Positions 33,884-42,563 of a stretch of DNA of 55,517 bases are shown piece by piece. The notes beneath the pieces were generated by a model, which was not told where the DNA came from, did no database searches, and saw only the letters and a program-made list of their open reading frames with translations. Every line of letters starts with the position of its first letter. Position 1 is the first letter of the stretch. The position numbers and the translations under genes are program-made. Source of the stretch: a virus; IMG/VR virus record IMGVR_UViG_3300045454_000013, positions 1 to 55,517 of that record. One strand, written 5' to 3'.

Positions 33884-34329
33884 CACTTACCCCCATCCGT
33901 TTGGTTTCCGGTGCCGGTACCCCCGAACCGAGGACCCTTCGCTGCAGCCTGCCCCTCGTCATAGAGGCGCTGAGGATCGATACCACGCTGTTCAAGCCAC
34001 TCCCACAGCATCTCGGGGTAGTAATCCCCTGACTGCGACTCGGAGATGTACGTCTCGGCTATCCCGTCGTGGTCCTCGGCAGGCGTGACGGCTTGCAGCC
34101 GCATGAGCAGCGAAGCTACCTCGGCTTGCCACAGCCACGTGTGCAAGTGCAGGACGTAGGCGAGCATGTCGGCGTCGCTATGCCCATCTGCGAAAGCTCG
34201 GTTCATCAGTGCGTGCGCTCGACCGTAGCCCTCCTGAGCGTTGGCGAGGTAGGAACGCACGAGGGCCTCCATCGTGATGTTCTTGTCGCCCCACTGAGGC
34301 ATTGGGGCGATCTCTTCGGCGTAGCTCAT
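33883..34329 (-). CDS. 148-residue helical protein, unknown
   Basis: MSYAEEIAPMPQWGDKNITM and so on. Helical with WLWQAEVASLLMRLQAVTPA and a C-terminal EQRGIDPQRLYDEG. Its start lies in one of three 24-nt start-associated repeats, with AGGAGGAA three bases before the ATG. Confidence 0.68.
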   Translation of the reverse strand: MSYAEEIAPMPQWGDKNITMEALVRSYLANAQEGYGRAHALMNRAFADGHSDADMLAYVLHLHTWLWQAEVASLLMRLQAVTPAEDHDGIAETYISESQSGDYYPEMLWEWLEQRGIDPQRLYDEGQAAAKGPRFGGTGTGNQTDGGK

Positions 34330-34347
34330 TTCTCCTCCTGGGTACGG
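34324..34347 (-). repeat. Start-associated repeat, copy 1
   Basis: On the coding strand the 24-nt unit reads CCGTACCCAGGAGGAA followed by ATGAGC. It combines a perfect ribosome-binding site, the ATG of gene 33883-34329 and the last codons of gene 34326-34703 (RTQEEK). Copies 2 and 3 lie at 34698-34721 and 35102-35125. Confidence 0.82.
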
Positions 34348-34703
34348 ATCGGTTGGGCAGGGTGGAAGCCGATCAAGTGACACTCCGGGCACTCTTCCCA
34401 ATGATGAGCAGGCAACCACTCGCCCTCGAACTTTGGTTGGCGGCCGGGAACCTTCACCGAGCCCTGACCGCCACAGGTCGAGCATGGCCGCGCCTCGGGG
34501 TGATGCTGCGGACACAACACACGTTCACCGTCGTAGAACCAGATCAGCTCCACGCCGAACTTCTCGTGCGTTTCTCTAAGCTCCTTCTCGACCGACGCGA
34601 GAGGCAAATGGCTTGCCTCATAGTCGTATTCGTTCGGAATGGATTCCGCGCAGCTTTCGACGTCGCATTCGGCGCGGTAGAACGTCTCGCTCGTGATGCT
34701 CAT
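34326..34703 (-). CDS. 125-residue Cys-rich protein
   Basis: MSITSETFYRAECDVESCAE opens it; a DnaJ-like zinc motif CSTCGGQG and a later CPEC pair suggest metal binding. Ends PIRTQEEK because its 3' end lies within a start-associated repeat. Begins at the ATGAGC of another copy. Confidence 0.68.
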   Translation of the reverse strand: MSITSETFYRAECDVESCAESIPNEYDYEASHLPLASVEKELRETHEKFGVELIWFYDGERVLCPQHHPEARPCSTCGGQGSVKVPGRQPKFEGEWLPAHHWEECPECHLIGFHPAQPIRTQEEK

Positions 34704-34721
34704 TTCTCCTCCTGGGTACGG
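34698..34721 (-). repeat. Start-associated repeat, copy 2
   Basis: Identical to copy 1 over the 24-nt unit, and the next bases TTGGGCAGGG on the plus strand are also shared with copy 1. It encodes the RTQEEK end of gene 34700-35107 and the start of gene 34326-34703. Confidence 0.82.
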
Positions 34722-35107
34722 TTCTCTTGGGCAGGGAGTTGGCTTTCAATTCCGGTCAGGAGGTCGAGAAGCTGGTTGCGCCCGTCCTCGGCGAGCACGT
34801 CGACAATGAACTCGGCTTCCTCATCGACGGTGAACAGGTAGCGTCCGTTCACCACGCCGACAGTGGTCGGACTCTGACGGCCTGCGGGATGGAACATGCC
34901 GACCCGATACGGCGGATTGCCAACAGATCCGACGAGCGCCTCGGCGTCGTCGATGAAAGCCCACGCACGGTCGACGGGCGTTCCCCACTTGGCTGGGCCA
35001 CCTGGAAGGCCCACCGACAGGGCTTCGGCAAGAGCCCACATCTTCTCGTCGTGGAAGCAGTCGTCAGCCATGCCGTTGGCTTGGCATCCGGGGCAGACGT
35101 AGCTCAT
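34700..35107 (-). CDS. 135-residue zinc-ribbon protein
   Basis: MSYVCPGCQANGMADDCFHD opens with a CPGC knuckle; the middle is helical (TPVDRAWAFIDDAEALVG) and the C-terminal part is acidic. Ends ENRTQEEK. Function unknown; it begins and ends in start-associated repeats. Confidence 0.68.
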   Translation of the reverse strand: MSYVCPGCQANGMADDCFHDEKMWALAEALSVGLPGGPAKWGTPVDRAWAFIDDAEALVGSVGNPPYRVGMFHPAGRQSPTTVGVVNGRYLFTVDEEAEFIVDVLAEDGRNQLLDLLTGIESQLPAQENRTQEEK

Positions 35108-35125
35108 GATTCCTCCTGGGTACGG
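35102..35125 (-). repeat. Start-associated repeat, copy 3
   Basis: Same unit with a two-base difference just ahead of the ATG (AGGAGGAATC ATGAGC). It encodes the RTQEES end of gene 35104-35388 and the start of gene 34700-35107. Confidence 0.8.
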
Positions 35126-35388
35126 TCCGGTTGGTTGGTGTACTTGGTCATGTCGGCTCGGCGGTTGTGTGATGGCCGATGCCTGGGGCGTCCCGGGCGC
35201 CGGGCGCCGGCGGCGCGGAGGATGTCGTCGCCGCGCATGCGAATGACACCATCGGAGCCTCGACGCCGGCGCACCCCGCCGGGAGCGTCCGCGGTGCCAG
35301 CGAGGATCCGGTAGATGGTCGCTTTCGACTTCCGGGTGACCTCGACGGCTTCGGCGACGGTGATCCATGGGGGTTTCTGTTCGGTCAT
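35104..35388 (-). CDS. Small HTH DNA-binding protein, excisionase-like
   Basis: 94 residues: PWITVAEAVEVTRKSKATIY is a winged-helix/MerR-like recognition region, followed by GGVRRRRGSDGVIRMRGDDI and a basic tail (RRPGRPRHRPSHNRR). This architecture is shared by excisionases and phage regulators. Either role fits an early gene. Confidence 0.7.
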   Translation of the reverse strand: MTEQKPPWITVAEAVEVTRKSKATIYRILAGTADAPGGVRRRRGSDGVIRMRGDDILRAAGARRPGRPRHRPSHNRRADMTKYTNQPDRTQEES

Positions 35389-36068
35389 CGGCGGGCCCTT
35401 TTCCTGTAGACGGAGTTCTCGATGTAGGCGATGTCGTCGTGCGCGGCAGGGTTCACGGTGTGCCCGCATTTCGGGTTTCGGCACTTCACCACAACCTCGG
35501 CGCCCTCATGCGCCGGTGGATGCCACACGAGGGTCAGTTGCTCGCATTCAGGGCAGTAGGTGCGGTGCAGCTTCCGAGACGGTTCCCGCACCTCGTGGCG
35601 TTCCGGGACACCCCGCATGGCCGCGGCGAACCGGAGCGCATCTTGGGCGCCGTCTTCCCGCGCGACCCACATGTCGATGCCGCCGCGGTCCGGGTAGGAC
35701 CTGTGTGCGCGGGCGATCGCGTCCCAGTCCAGGTGGACGCTTGAGATGGGGACGTAGCCGAGGGCGCGGCCGCCGCCGGAACCATCCGGGGCCACGGCCC
35801 GGTCGGTGGGGCCGAACGCGCGGGCGAGGGGCCGCCACGCGGCGTATGCCGCCAACGCTGTCTGCACCTTCACGTAGCAGCGGGAGCACACGAATCCCAC
35901 GTCGGCGCGGCGCGGCGCGCACCCGGGGCACTCTTCGCCGGTCGCGACCTCCCAGCCCTGCTCGGGGTCGTACCGGTACTCCCGCCCGTCGCACACGGTC
36001 TCGTGCTCGCCTGGAAGCACGCACGACCGGATCTCTGGGATGAAGTTCGAGACGCACACGATCGTCAT
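35385..36068 (-). CDS. 227-residue protein with two zinc ribbons
   Basis: N-terminal CPGC...CSRC (~48-65) and C-terminal CPEC...CRNPKCG (~170-200) pairs flank a helical middle (LAAYAAWRPLARAFGP). Likely a nucleic-acid-binding protein; common in actinophage early operons. Exact role unknown. Confidence 0.7.
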   Translation of the reverse strand: MTIVCVSNFIPEIRSCVLPGEHETVCDGREYRYDPEQGWEVATGEECPGCAPRRADVGFVCSRCYVKVQTALAAYAAWRPLARAFGPTDRAVAPDGSGGGRALGYVPISSVHLDWDAIARAHRSYPDRGGIDMWVAREDGAQDALRFAAAMRGVPERHEVREPSRKLHRTYCPECEQLTLVWHPPAHEGAEVVVKCRNPKCGHTVNPAAHDDIAYIENSVYRKRARR

Positions 36069-36397
36069 GCGGTGTCACCGTCCTTCGGCTTGTAGGCGAT
36101 GCAAGCCGGCCACCGTTTCGTCATGTCGCGGCCGTCGCCTCGGCGGTTCTTCGACCGGGGGTCGGGGGTGCCGCACTTCCATCCGGAGAAACCGCCGGCG
36201 TGCTTCTCGCGGAGAAGTGCACAGTCCCCGCACGTCTTCCCGTTGTTCGCGAGCGGCATCTTCGTGGCCGGGTGGATGCCGGCATCGATCATCGCTGCGT
36301 CGATCAGACGGCGAGGTGTCGAATCCGGTCGCGGCTTCCTCGGACCCTCGACATGGGGTGGCGGCGGGTCGAAGCCAGGCAGGACGGCGTCAATCAT
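36065..36397 (-). CDS. 110-residue Cys-containing protein
   Basis: A Pro-rich start (MIDAVLPGFDPPPPHVEG) is followed by a Cys cluster (KTCGDCALL, WKCGTPDP, WPACIAYK) likely binding one metal. Overlaps both neighbours by 4-8 bp. Unknown. Confidence 0.65.
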   Translation of the reverse strand: MIDAVLPGFDPPPPHVEGPRKPRPDSTPRRLIDAAMIDAGIHPATKMPLANNGKTCGDCALLREKHAGGFSGWKCGTPDPRSKNRRGDGRDMTKRWPACIAYKPKDGDTA

Positions 36398-36842
36398 CCG
36401 AACCAGCCCCTCGATGCTCGAGAACCGAGCAGGCGCAGTCGACCGCGGTGATGTCGTCGCCGTTCTCGATCAGCGCCGCCCCGTTGCACGCCCCGTGCTT
36501 GCCTTCTCGACACTCACGGCAGTCATGCAGCGTCAGTTTGGTCCCAACGCCATACGGGTTCACGATCGCGATCGGCCGGGCCTCCTCGGGTGTAGACCAC
36601 CACGCAAACACGGCGGCGACAGCCTCGTCCCAGGTCTCGGCGCGCGCCGCGCGGAGGTTCTCTATTTCGTCGTCCCCGGCTCGTTTCCAGCCCAGACGCT
36701 TCATCGCTTCGATGACCAGTGCGGCGTCACTGCGGTAAGACTCGCGGCCGTCCTCGCCGAGATCTGACCACGCGACTGTGCCGGATTCGGCCTGGTCACG
36801 CGCATTCATGAACAGCGCAAGCTGCTCAACGTCGGTGCTCAT
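36390..36842 (-). CDS. 150-residue protein, unknown
   Basis: ATG 36842 follows GAGGAGATCACTG. Helical N-terminal half (SYRSDAALVIEAMKRLGW; ETWDEAVAAVFAWWSTP) and a C-terminal Cys-rich part (CRECREGKHGAC; DCACSVLEHRG). No recognised domain. Confidence 0.65.
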   Translation of the reverse strand: MSTDVEQLALFMNARDQAESGTVAWSDLGEDGRESYRSDAALVIEAMKRLGWKRAGDDEIENLRAARAETWDEAVAAVFAWWSTPEEARPIAIVNPYGVGTKLTLHDCRECREGKHGACNGAALIENGDDITAVDCACSVLEHRGAGSDD

Positions 36843-36853
36843 CAGTGATCTCC

Positions 36854-37339
36854 TCAGAAGGGTGTGTCGTCGCCGAATTGGTTGGGCGCCGACCATGCGT
36901 CCGGCGTGGTTTCGGCTTCGGGTGTCGCCCACGAATCGGTCGACGCCGACGCCTGTCTCTGGCCCCCGCCGCCGCTCGCGGCGCGAGTGACCTGTGCGGT
37001 CGCGTAGCGCAGCGACGGGCCGATCTCGTCGACCTCGAGCTCGATGGAGGTGCGGTTGTTGCCTTCGCGGTCCTGGTAGCTGCGCTGCTTGAGGCGGCCG
37101 GTCGCGATGACCCGGGCACCCTTCGTCAGCGAGCCGGCGACGTGCTCAGCGAAGTCGCGCCAGACGCTTGCGCGGAGGAACAGCGCTTCGCCGTCCTTCC
37201 ACTCGTTGGCTTGACGGTCGAAAGTGCGCGGCGTGGATGCGATCGTGAAGTTCGCGACCGGAAGCCCGTTCTGCGTGTACCGCAGTTCGGGGTCAGCCGT
37301 GAGGTTGCCCACAACGGTGATGACGGTTTCGCCGGCCAT
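36854..37339 (-). CDS. ssb: Single-stranded DNA-binding protein
   Basis: 161 residues. OB-fold [20 protein letters not shown], ...VRNF-equivalent [46 protein letters not shown] Gly/Gln/Ser-rich linker leads to the acidic tip DDTPF that recruits host partners. It serves phage replication and recombination. Confidence 0.96.
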   Translation of the reverse strand: MAGETVITVVGNLTADPELRYTQNGLPVANFTIASTPRTFDRQANEWKDGEALFLRASVWRDFAEHVAGSLTKGARVIATGRLKQRSYQDREGNNRTSIELEVDEIGPSLRYATAQVTRAASGGGGQRQASASTDSWATPEAETTPDAWSAPNQFGDDTPF

Positions 37340-37587
37340 CACGCGGCCGCCTCTTCACGCACGCGGGCCGCGAGATGGCCGATGAGGTCGGGGCGGAACC
37401 CTGACCACGCCTCACGGACGACCACGACCGGCGCGGACGTGAAACCGAGAGCTTTCGCTTCCGCGAGCACTGCGGGGTCGGTGAGGTCCGCGGTGTCGTA
37501 GGTGATGCCCTTCGCGTCGAGCATGGTCTTTGTCGCGTCGCACTGGACGCATCCGGGTTTCGTGAACACGGTCACGTGTGTCGTCAT
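37339..37587 (-). CDS. NrdH-like redoxin
   Basis: 82 residues: [20 protein letters not shown] with the CVQC active site typical of actinobacterial NrdH, then [11 protein letters not shown] with the cis-Pro. It supplies electrons to a ribonucleotide reductase; none is encoded by the phage, so it presumably boosts the host enzyme. Confidence 0.9.
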   Translation of the reverse strand: MTTHVTVFTKPGCVQCDATKTMLDAKGITYDTADLTDPAVLAEAKALGFTSAPVVVVREAWSGFRPDLIGHLAARVREEAAA

Positions 37588-37901
37588 GCTGATTTCCTTC
37601 CGTACCAGTCGCGCTCGAGCGCGCGGCTGAGCTTTCCCACCAAGGAGTCCCGGTGGTGTTTTCTTGCGAGTCGCTGCAGGCGTTGCAGCGACGTCGACAG
37701 TTCGTTCGCGACGATCCACGCTGCGGTCCCGCCGTCGAGAAGCCATTCGGCTTCGTCCAGAAGCTCGGCCGTCGTCAGCCGGGCGGACTCGACAGGCTTC
37801 GGTGGTTCCGGCCACACGTGTCCGCCGAAGGTGTGGCGGGCCCGGTGCGCGCGGACCTCAGCGGATTGGAAGTACTCGGCGAACCCTTCTGCCCAGGTCA
37901 T
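37584..37901 (-). CDS. 105-residue protein, unknown
   Basis: MTWAEGFAEYFQSAEVRAHR and so on. Helical, with TAELLDEAEWLLDGGTAAW and a basic LQRLARKHHRDSL. Coupled to dnaB and nrdH by 4-bp overlaps, so it may serve replication. Confidence 0.63.
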   Translation of the reverse strand: MTWAEGFAEYFQSAEVRAHRARHTFGGHVWPEPPKPVESARLTTAELLDEAEWLLDGGTAAWIVANELSTSLQRLQRLARKHHRDSLVGKLSRALERDWYGRKSA

Positions 37902-39232
37902 GGCTGCTCCGTCCAGTCGACCGCCCGGGAGTACTCGCCTTCCCAGCGCAAGTGAGCTTCGGCGGTGCGGCCGTGCCGGTTCTTCGGCACATCTACGACC
38001 AGCTCGTCGATGTAGATCCGGGCTCCGTCGCGGCGGATCGTGTGCCCGAGATGGGTGGGGTGGTCGCAGTCCTCGCAGGAGCGACGGTGCAGCAGCAGGA
38101 CGACATCCGCGTCCTGCTCGATCGCGCCGGACTCCCGAAGATCCGACAGCGCGGGGCGTCTGCTCGCGCGTTTCTCGAGCTCACGGTTCAGCTGCGAAAG
38201 GACGATCACGGGAACGCGGAGATCCTTCGCGAGGATCTTCAGCTGCCGTGAGAATTCGGCGACCTGCAGGTGCCGATCCAGATTCGATCGGCCGCTCATC
38301 AGCTGGAGATAGTCCACGACGACACCGGCGAGGGTGCCCTTACGTGCGACCTCCGCCGCGTGCGCACGGACATCCATCGCTGTAACGTCGGTCCGGTCGT
38401 CGATCGCGACCTGCAGGGCGGTGATCTCAGCTCGGCGCGCGCTGATCTGCTCCCAGTCAGACGCGGTCAGCTTGTTGTCCTTCAGGTGGGTGACGTGGAC
38501 GCCGGCGATGTCGGAGACCATCCGGGCGACCAACTCGGTGCGGGACATCTCGAGCGACGACAGCGCTACCGTCCCGTTGGCCGCCAAGCATCGGGCGATC
38601 TGCGCGCCGAGCACAGACTTGCCTTCGCCGGGGCGCGCGCCGACGACGTAGACCGCGCCGGGACGGAATCCGCCGATGATCTCGTTCAGCGACCACCACG
38701 GCGAAGGGACGAACGTCTGCTTCGAGTCAAGCTGCGCGATCAGTTCGTTGAATGCGTCACCGGCGAATGTGATCTGCTGCTTGCGTTCCGCCGCGACGGC
38801 GTCGAGTTCCTCGCGGGCCTGCTCGACAAGCGCCATGACGCTCTCCGCGCCGCTGTACCCCGCGTTGTGGATGCGCCCGCCGGCTTCGACGAGCCGGCGG
38901 CGTACAGCCCGGTCGCGGACGATATCGGCGTAGTACGCGGCGTTCGTAGCGGTCGGCACCATGTCGGTCAGGGTGTGGAGATACTCCGCGCCGCCAGCGC
39001 GTTGCAGCTCACCGGTCTTGATGAGTTCGTCCGTGACGGTGAGAGCGTCCACCGGTTCACCGCGGCCGAGTAGTGCTCGCGCAGCGTCGAAAATGACCTC
39101 ATGCTTCGGGACGTAGAAGTCACTGCCGACAAGCGTCGAGACGCATTCGATCGCGGCTTGCGGTGAAAGCAGCATCGCGCCGAGAACCGCGGCTTCCGCG
39201 GCGGCGTCGTGAGGCATCACACGTTCGGTCAT
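37898..39232 (-). CDS. dnaB: Replicative DNA helicase, DnaB family
   Basis: 444 residues. N-terminal DnaB domain (MPHDAAAEAAVLGAMLL...), linker helix, then the RecA-like domain: Walker A GARPGEGKSVLG, ALSSLEMSRTEL, Walker B VVVDYLQLMSG, and LSQLNRELEKR with the DLRESGAIEQDAD signature. ATG 39232 overlaps the initiator stop. It loads at the phage origin. Confidence 0.96.
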   Translation of the reverse strand: MTERVMPHDAAAEAAVLGAMLLSPQAAIECVSTLVGSDFYVPKHEVIFDAARALLGRGEPVDALTVTDELIKTGELQRAGGAEYLHTLTDMVPTATNAAYYADIVRDRAVRRRLVEAGGRIHNAGYSGAESVMALVEQAREELDAVAAERKQQITFAGDAFNELIAQLDSKQTFVPSPWWSLNEIIGGFRPGAVYVVGARPGEGKSVLGAQIARCLAANGTVALSSLEMSRTELVARMVSDIAGVHVTHLKDNKLTASDWEQISARRAEITALQVAIDDRTDVTAMDVRAHAAEVARKGTLAGVVVDYLQLMSGRSNLDRHLQVAEFSRQLKILAKDLRVPVIVLSQLNRELEKRASRRPALSDLRESGAIEQDADVVLLLHRRSCEDCDHPTHLGHTIRRDGARIYIDELVVDVPKNRHGRTAEAHLRWEGEYSRAVDWTEQP

Positions 39233-39999
39233 CCGACGACCTCCTTCGGTGGGGTGTTCTGCCGGGCGGGCGCGCCGAACCGGGCGATGTCGCGGAGCGC
39301 GAACTCTTCCTGCTTCCGCATCCCGTTGCGCCAGGTCGCGACCCAGTCGGACTTGTAGCCGGCCTTGCCCGCGACACCGGTCCAGTAGTCGATCCACTCG
39401 CCGAGCTTCTTGTCGACGTCAACGTGCGGTGTCTCGCGCGCAGCCCAGTCACGGAGGTCGTCGGTGATCTTGAAATCACGGGGAACCCGAGTGCCGCGCG
39501 TTCGGCGCGGCTTGGATTCCGACTCTTTAGAGTCGGTATCGGTCGGGTCGGGTCGGGTCGGGTCGGGAGGATTCGCACCCGATTCGGGTATGCGATCGGT
39601 ATCCGATTCGGATGACTGATCGCACCAGGGGCAACCAGCGACTTTCAGGCGTCTTTTCGCGTGCCAGCGCAGGTGATTGCCGTGCTGGCCACCCTCTGAC
39701 TTCGCTCCTCGCGCTGCCTCGATCGACTCCGCGTCGGGGTTGTACTTCGTCCAGTTGTGGAACTGTGCTCCCTCGTCGACGCGCTCCCACAGGCCGACGG
39801 TCATGAGCGCATCGACGAGCTCTGGCGTGCCGCCGAAGTCCTCGATCATGTAGTCCGGGACCAGGCCGTTGAGCCCCTCGGCGGCTGACCAGGAACCGGC
39901 GAGGGTCCACAAGCCGATCGCGGCGAGCCGCTGATCCTTCGGGATGCGCTTGACCTTGCGGGACGAATGGAATCGGTCGTCAACCTTCAGCCAGGCCAT
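39229..39999 (-). CDS. DnaD-like replication initiation protein
   Basis: 256 residues. The N-terminal winged-helix-like domain (~1-85: MAWLKVDDRFHSSRKVKRIP, QRLAAIGLWTLAGSW) is that of phage replisome organisers. A low-complexity Asp/Pro/Thr/Ser linker (~125-165) is encoded by tandem and inverted repeats. The C-terminal part (DDLRDWAARETPHVDVDKKL, WIDYWTGVAGKAGYKSDW) is DnaD/DnaT-like. It is directly upstream of dnaB, fitting a helicase-loading initiator. Confidence 0.82.
   Translation of the reverse strand: MAWLKVDDRFHSSRKVKRIPKDQRLAAIGLWTLAGSWSAAEGLNGLVPDYMIEDFGGTPELVDALMTVGLWERVDEGAQFHNWTKYNPDAESIEAARGAKSEGGQHGNHLRWHAKRRLKVAGCPWCDQSSESDTDRIPESGANPPDPTRPDPTDTDSKESESKPRRTRGTRVPRDFKITDDLRDWAARETPHVDVDKKLGEWIDYWTGVAGKAGYKSDWVATWRNGMRKQEEFALRDIARFGAPARQNTPPKEVVG
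39519..39613. repeat. Iteron-like repeat cluster inside the initiator gene, candidate origin
   Basis: CCGACTCT-TT-AGAGTCGG (39519-39536) is a perfect palindrome. It is followed by five tandem copies of GGTCG (39541-39565). Two short palindromes sharing CCGATTCGG then occur 24 bp apart: ACCCGATTCGGGT (39577-39589) and ATCCGATTCGGAT (39601-39613). In lambda the origin iterons likewise lie inside the initiator gene. All fall in the linker-coding part, where protein sequence is free to vary. Confidence 0.55.
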
Positions 40000-40172
40000 C
40001 AGTCGTTCCCTTCGAGGTGCGCGGCAACAACATCGGCGGGGATGCCTGTGAGGTTCACGATCCGCCCAAACGGCACGCCGTTCTCGGCCGCCAGCCGCAC
40101 GTACATGCCCGCGTGCGGGTCCCCGGATGTCACCATCCGCAGGTAGTCCTCAGCGATCTGCTGCTTCGTCAT
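39999..40172 (-). CDS. 57-residue protein, possible HTH
   Basis: MTKQQIAEDYLRMVTSGDPH and GVPFGRIVNLTGIPADVVAA, the latter resembling a helix-turn-helix. ATG overlaps the upstream stop. Unknown role between an HNH nuclease and the initiator. Confidence 0.6.
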   Translation of the reverse strand: MTKQQIAEDYLRMVTSGDPHAGMYVRLAAENGVPFGRIVNLTGIPADVVAAHLEGND

Positions 40173-40750
40173 CGCCGACCCCTCGATCGCGCGGCCGCCA
40201 TGGTGTCGTCGGCGAGCTGCTTCCAGTGGAAGTACTGGTCGCCGTACACGGCATGCATCATGTCGAGCGCTTCGATGTTCGATACCTGCTCGCGTGTGTC
40301 GCCGGTCAGGCGGAACCATGCCCGCTCGGCCCGGTAGAACACGGGAACGCGGGCGACGTCATCGACCCAGATCGGCACCTTCACGCCGAGCACTTTCGCG
40401 ACGGTCTGCCAGTCGGCGTCAGCTTCGATGTGCCCGTTCATGAGCGAGTCGAGCCACAGGACGTTCACCGAGCGGTGCTTGTCGGCGCGGCCGCCCATGC
40501 CGCCCTGACGGTGCTGCGGCACGAGACGCTCCGTGTCGGTCGCGGTCATCACGCAGACGTGACCGTCGCGCTCGAGCATGATGGCCAGGGCTTTGCGGGG
40601 TACTCGGTCGGCCACAGTGTTCCTTCCGTCATGGCAGGTGCAGGCGTAGCGCCGGGCGCAGCCGTATGGGGTCTTGCAGCACGACGGCAGGCACGTCCCG
40701 GCATTGCGCCGGGGGATTGTCGGTGGTGCGTAGAAGTCGCCCTGCCTCAT
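40169..40750 (-). CDS. HNH endonuclease-like protein
   Basis: 193 residues from ATG 40750. The N-terminus has a Cys cluster (CLPSCCKTPYGCARRYACTC). The core HVCVMTATDTERLVPQHRQG then NVLWLDSLMNGHIEADAD has the His/Asn arrangement of an actinophage HNH family. Encoded in the early operon after the C5 methyltransferase. A role in replication or recombination, or as a nicking nuclease, is possible. Confidence 0.72.
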   Translation of the reverse strand: MRQGDFYAPPTIPRRNAGTCLPSCCKTPYGCARRYACTCHDGRNTVADRVPRKALAIMLERDGHVCVMTATDTERLVPQHRQGGMGGRADKHRSVNVLWLDSLMNGHIEADADWQTVAKVLGVKVPIWVDDVARVPVFYRAERAWFRLTGDTREQVSNIEALDMMHAVYGDQYFHWKQLADDTMAAARSRGRR

Positions 40751-42563
40751 GCCGCCAACCTCCAGTCGATCTCGTAGCCGAGGGACTCGACGCACGCGGC
40801 GATGATGTCGCGCGCGGCGTTCGGGGTGACCGCGTTGCCGGCCATCCGTACTCGCTCACGCTTGTTGCCGAGGAGGATGTACTCGCCGGGGAACGCCATG
40901 CCCCGTTTGATCTCGTCGGGCTCGAGCATCCTGAACTCCGCGTCGTACACGAGCTGCCAGATCTCGTCGTCGGTCAGGGTCTCCGCGGGTCCCGGGAGAG
41001 TGTCGGTGTCGACGAGAGACTGGTTGCCCTGCGCGGTGAGCGTGCGTAGCGGCTCAAGGGCGGGGGTGGCCATACTCGCCATCTGGCCTCGGCTGTTCTG
41101 CTGACGGATCACGAGGGCGTGGTGGTTGCCGTTCGCCGCGACCGTGTCGATCGGTTCGCCGACGTCCTTCGCGGTGCCGTGGTTGCGGAGCGGCACTACC
41201 AGCGCGTCTGTCTCGCGCGTGGTGCGTGTAGGCATGGGCCGATCCGTCGGGGCCGCATCCGCGCGCCACGTGCCACCTACTGGAACGAGCAGGCCGGTCT
41301 CGTTCCTCGTCGACTGTGTGCGCAGCGGGTCGGTAGCTCGACGCACGGTCTTTCCGTCACGGCCCTCGACGGGCACAAGCAGAGAATGCGGGCTCGACGC
41401 CGTGATCGCCCCGATCGGTTCAGTGACCGGCTTCGACATCTGCCCCTGATCACCGCGAGCGGTCATGTTCCGCATCACGAGAGGAGTAGCGAGGAACTGG
41501 CTGCCCGCCGCGGTGATTGCGCCGATCGGTGACTCGACCGGGCGCGCTGGGGTCGTGTAGTCCGCAGCGGCTCGTCGACGGGCCACACACGGTAGTACGC
41601 ATCGGGGTCGGTGTGCTGCGGATGCCGTGGTGACGTCGCGTCGTACGTGTTCCCCGCGGCCTCGATGATCGCGGGCACCCAGTGACGCTTCACACCATGG
41701 AAGGTGCGGAGCATCGTCTTCTCCGCGAGCTCGTCCATGCCGAGCTTCTTGCGGTCGCCGATGCGGATGCCGCGGTGGGACCAGTCGATGATCGTGTCCG
41801 CCCCTGCCACCGGCGGGAACACCTCCGTGTTGCAGGACGGGTGCGGGCACCGCAGCGTGTACTGGGCCCCATACGTCTTCATCGGCGAGCCCTTCGGCTT
41901 CATCACCTGGGCCGACTGGATGAGCCCATGCTCGGGGCATATCGCCTGCGGCCGCAGCCACTTCTCGAAGTCGGGGCGGCGGTTACCGGCACGCCAGAAC
42001 ACGACGTAGACCCGGTCACGGGACTGCGGAGCGCCGGGGCCGAGGGTCTGCGCGTGCATGCTGTTGAGCCAGAGGACCTCGTGCAGGTACCCGAGGTCGC
42101 GCATCGAGACCAACCACCGGTTCCAGTGGACGCCCTTCACCACGCGGGGAACGTTCTCGACGATCACGATGTCGTACAGGTGATGGGCCGCGAAGCGTGG
42201 GACATCCCACATGCCCATCCGGGACCGGTCCGCGGCCTCGTTCGGCAGGGAGTCGCCGAAGAAGTCCCACGCAAGCTGACCGTCGGGGAGCTTCTCGCCG
42301 CGCGCCTGGGACCAGTACGTGCACTCCGGGCTGAACCACCCGATCGTCGTCCGCGGGTACCGGCGAGGGTCGGCCTTGTTGATGTCGGCCTTGTCATGGT
42401 CGGTGTCGGGATGATTCGTGTTGTGCGTCTCGATCGCGAGATCCCAGTGGTTCACCGCCATGGCCACGCGCACACCGGCCGCGACAGCACCGGTCGAGGA
42501 TCCGCCAGCGCCGCAGTAGAAGTCGCTCATGGACACGTCCGACGTGCCGATCCGCGGGGTCAT
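40747..42563 (-). pseudogene. C5 cytosine DNA methyltransferase, split by a -1 frameshift
   Basis: The first part starts at ATG 42563 with motif I DFYCGAGGSSTGAV, motif IV SPECTYWSQARG (catalytic Cys) and motif VI IVENVPRVV, and ends out of frame at 41475. The second part continues in the -1 frame from about 41560 and ends with motif X GNAVTPNAARDIIAA. Between them the target-recognition region is a run of about seven degenerate repeats of the form PV-x-EPIGAITA...HALLVP. The junction is ...DEPLRT | TTPARPVESP. No classical slippery heptamer is seen, so a single-base deletion is the simplest reading. If both parts are made they might complement as a split enzyme. Confidence 0.85.
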
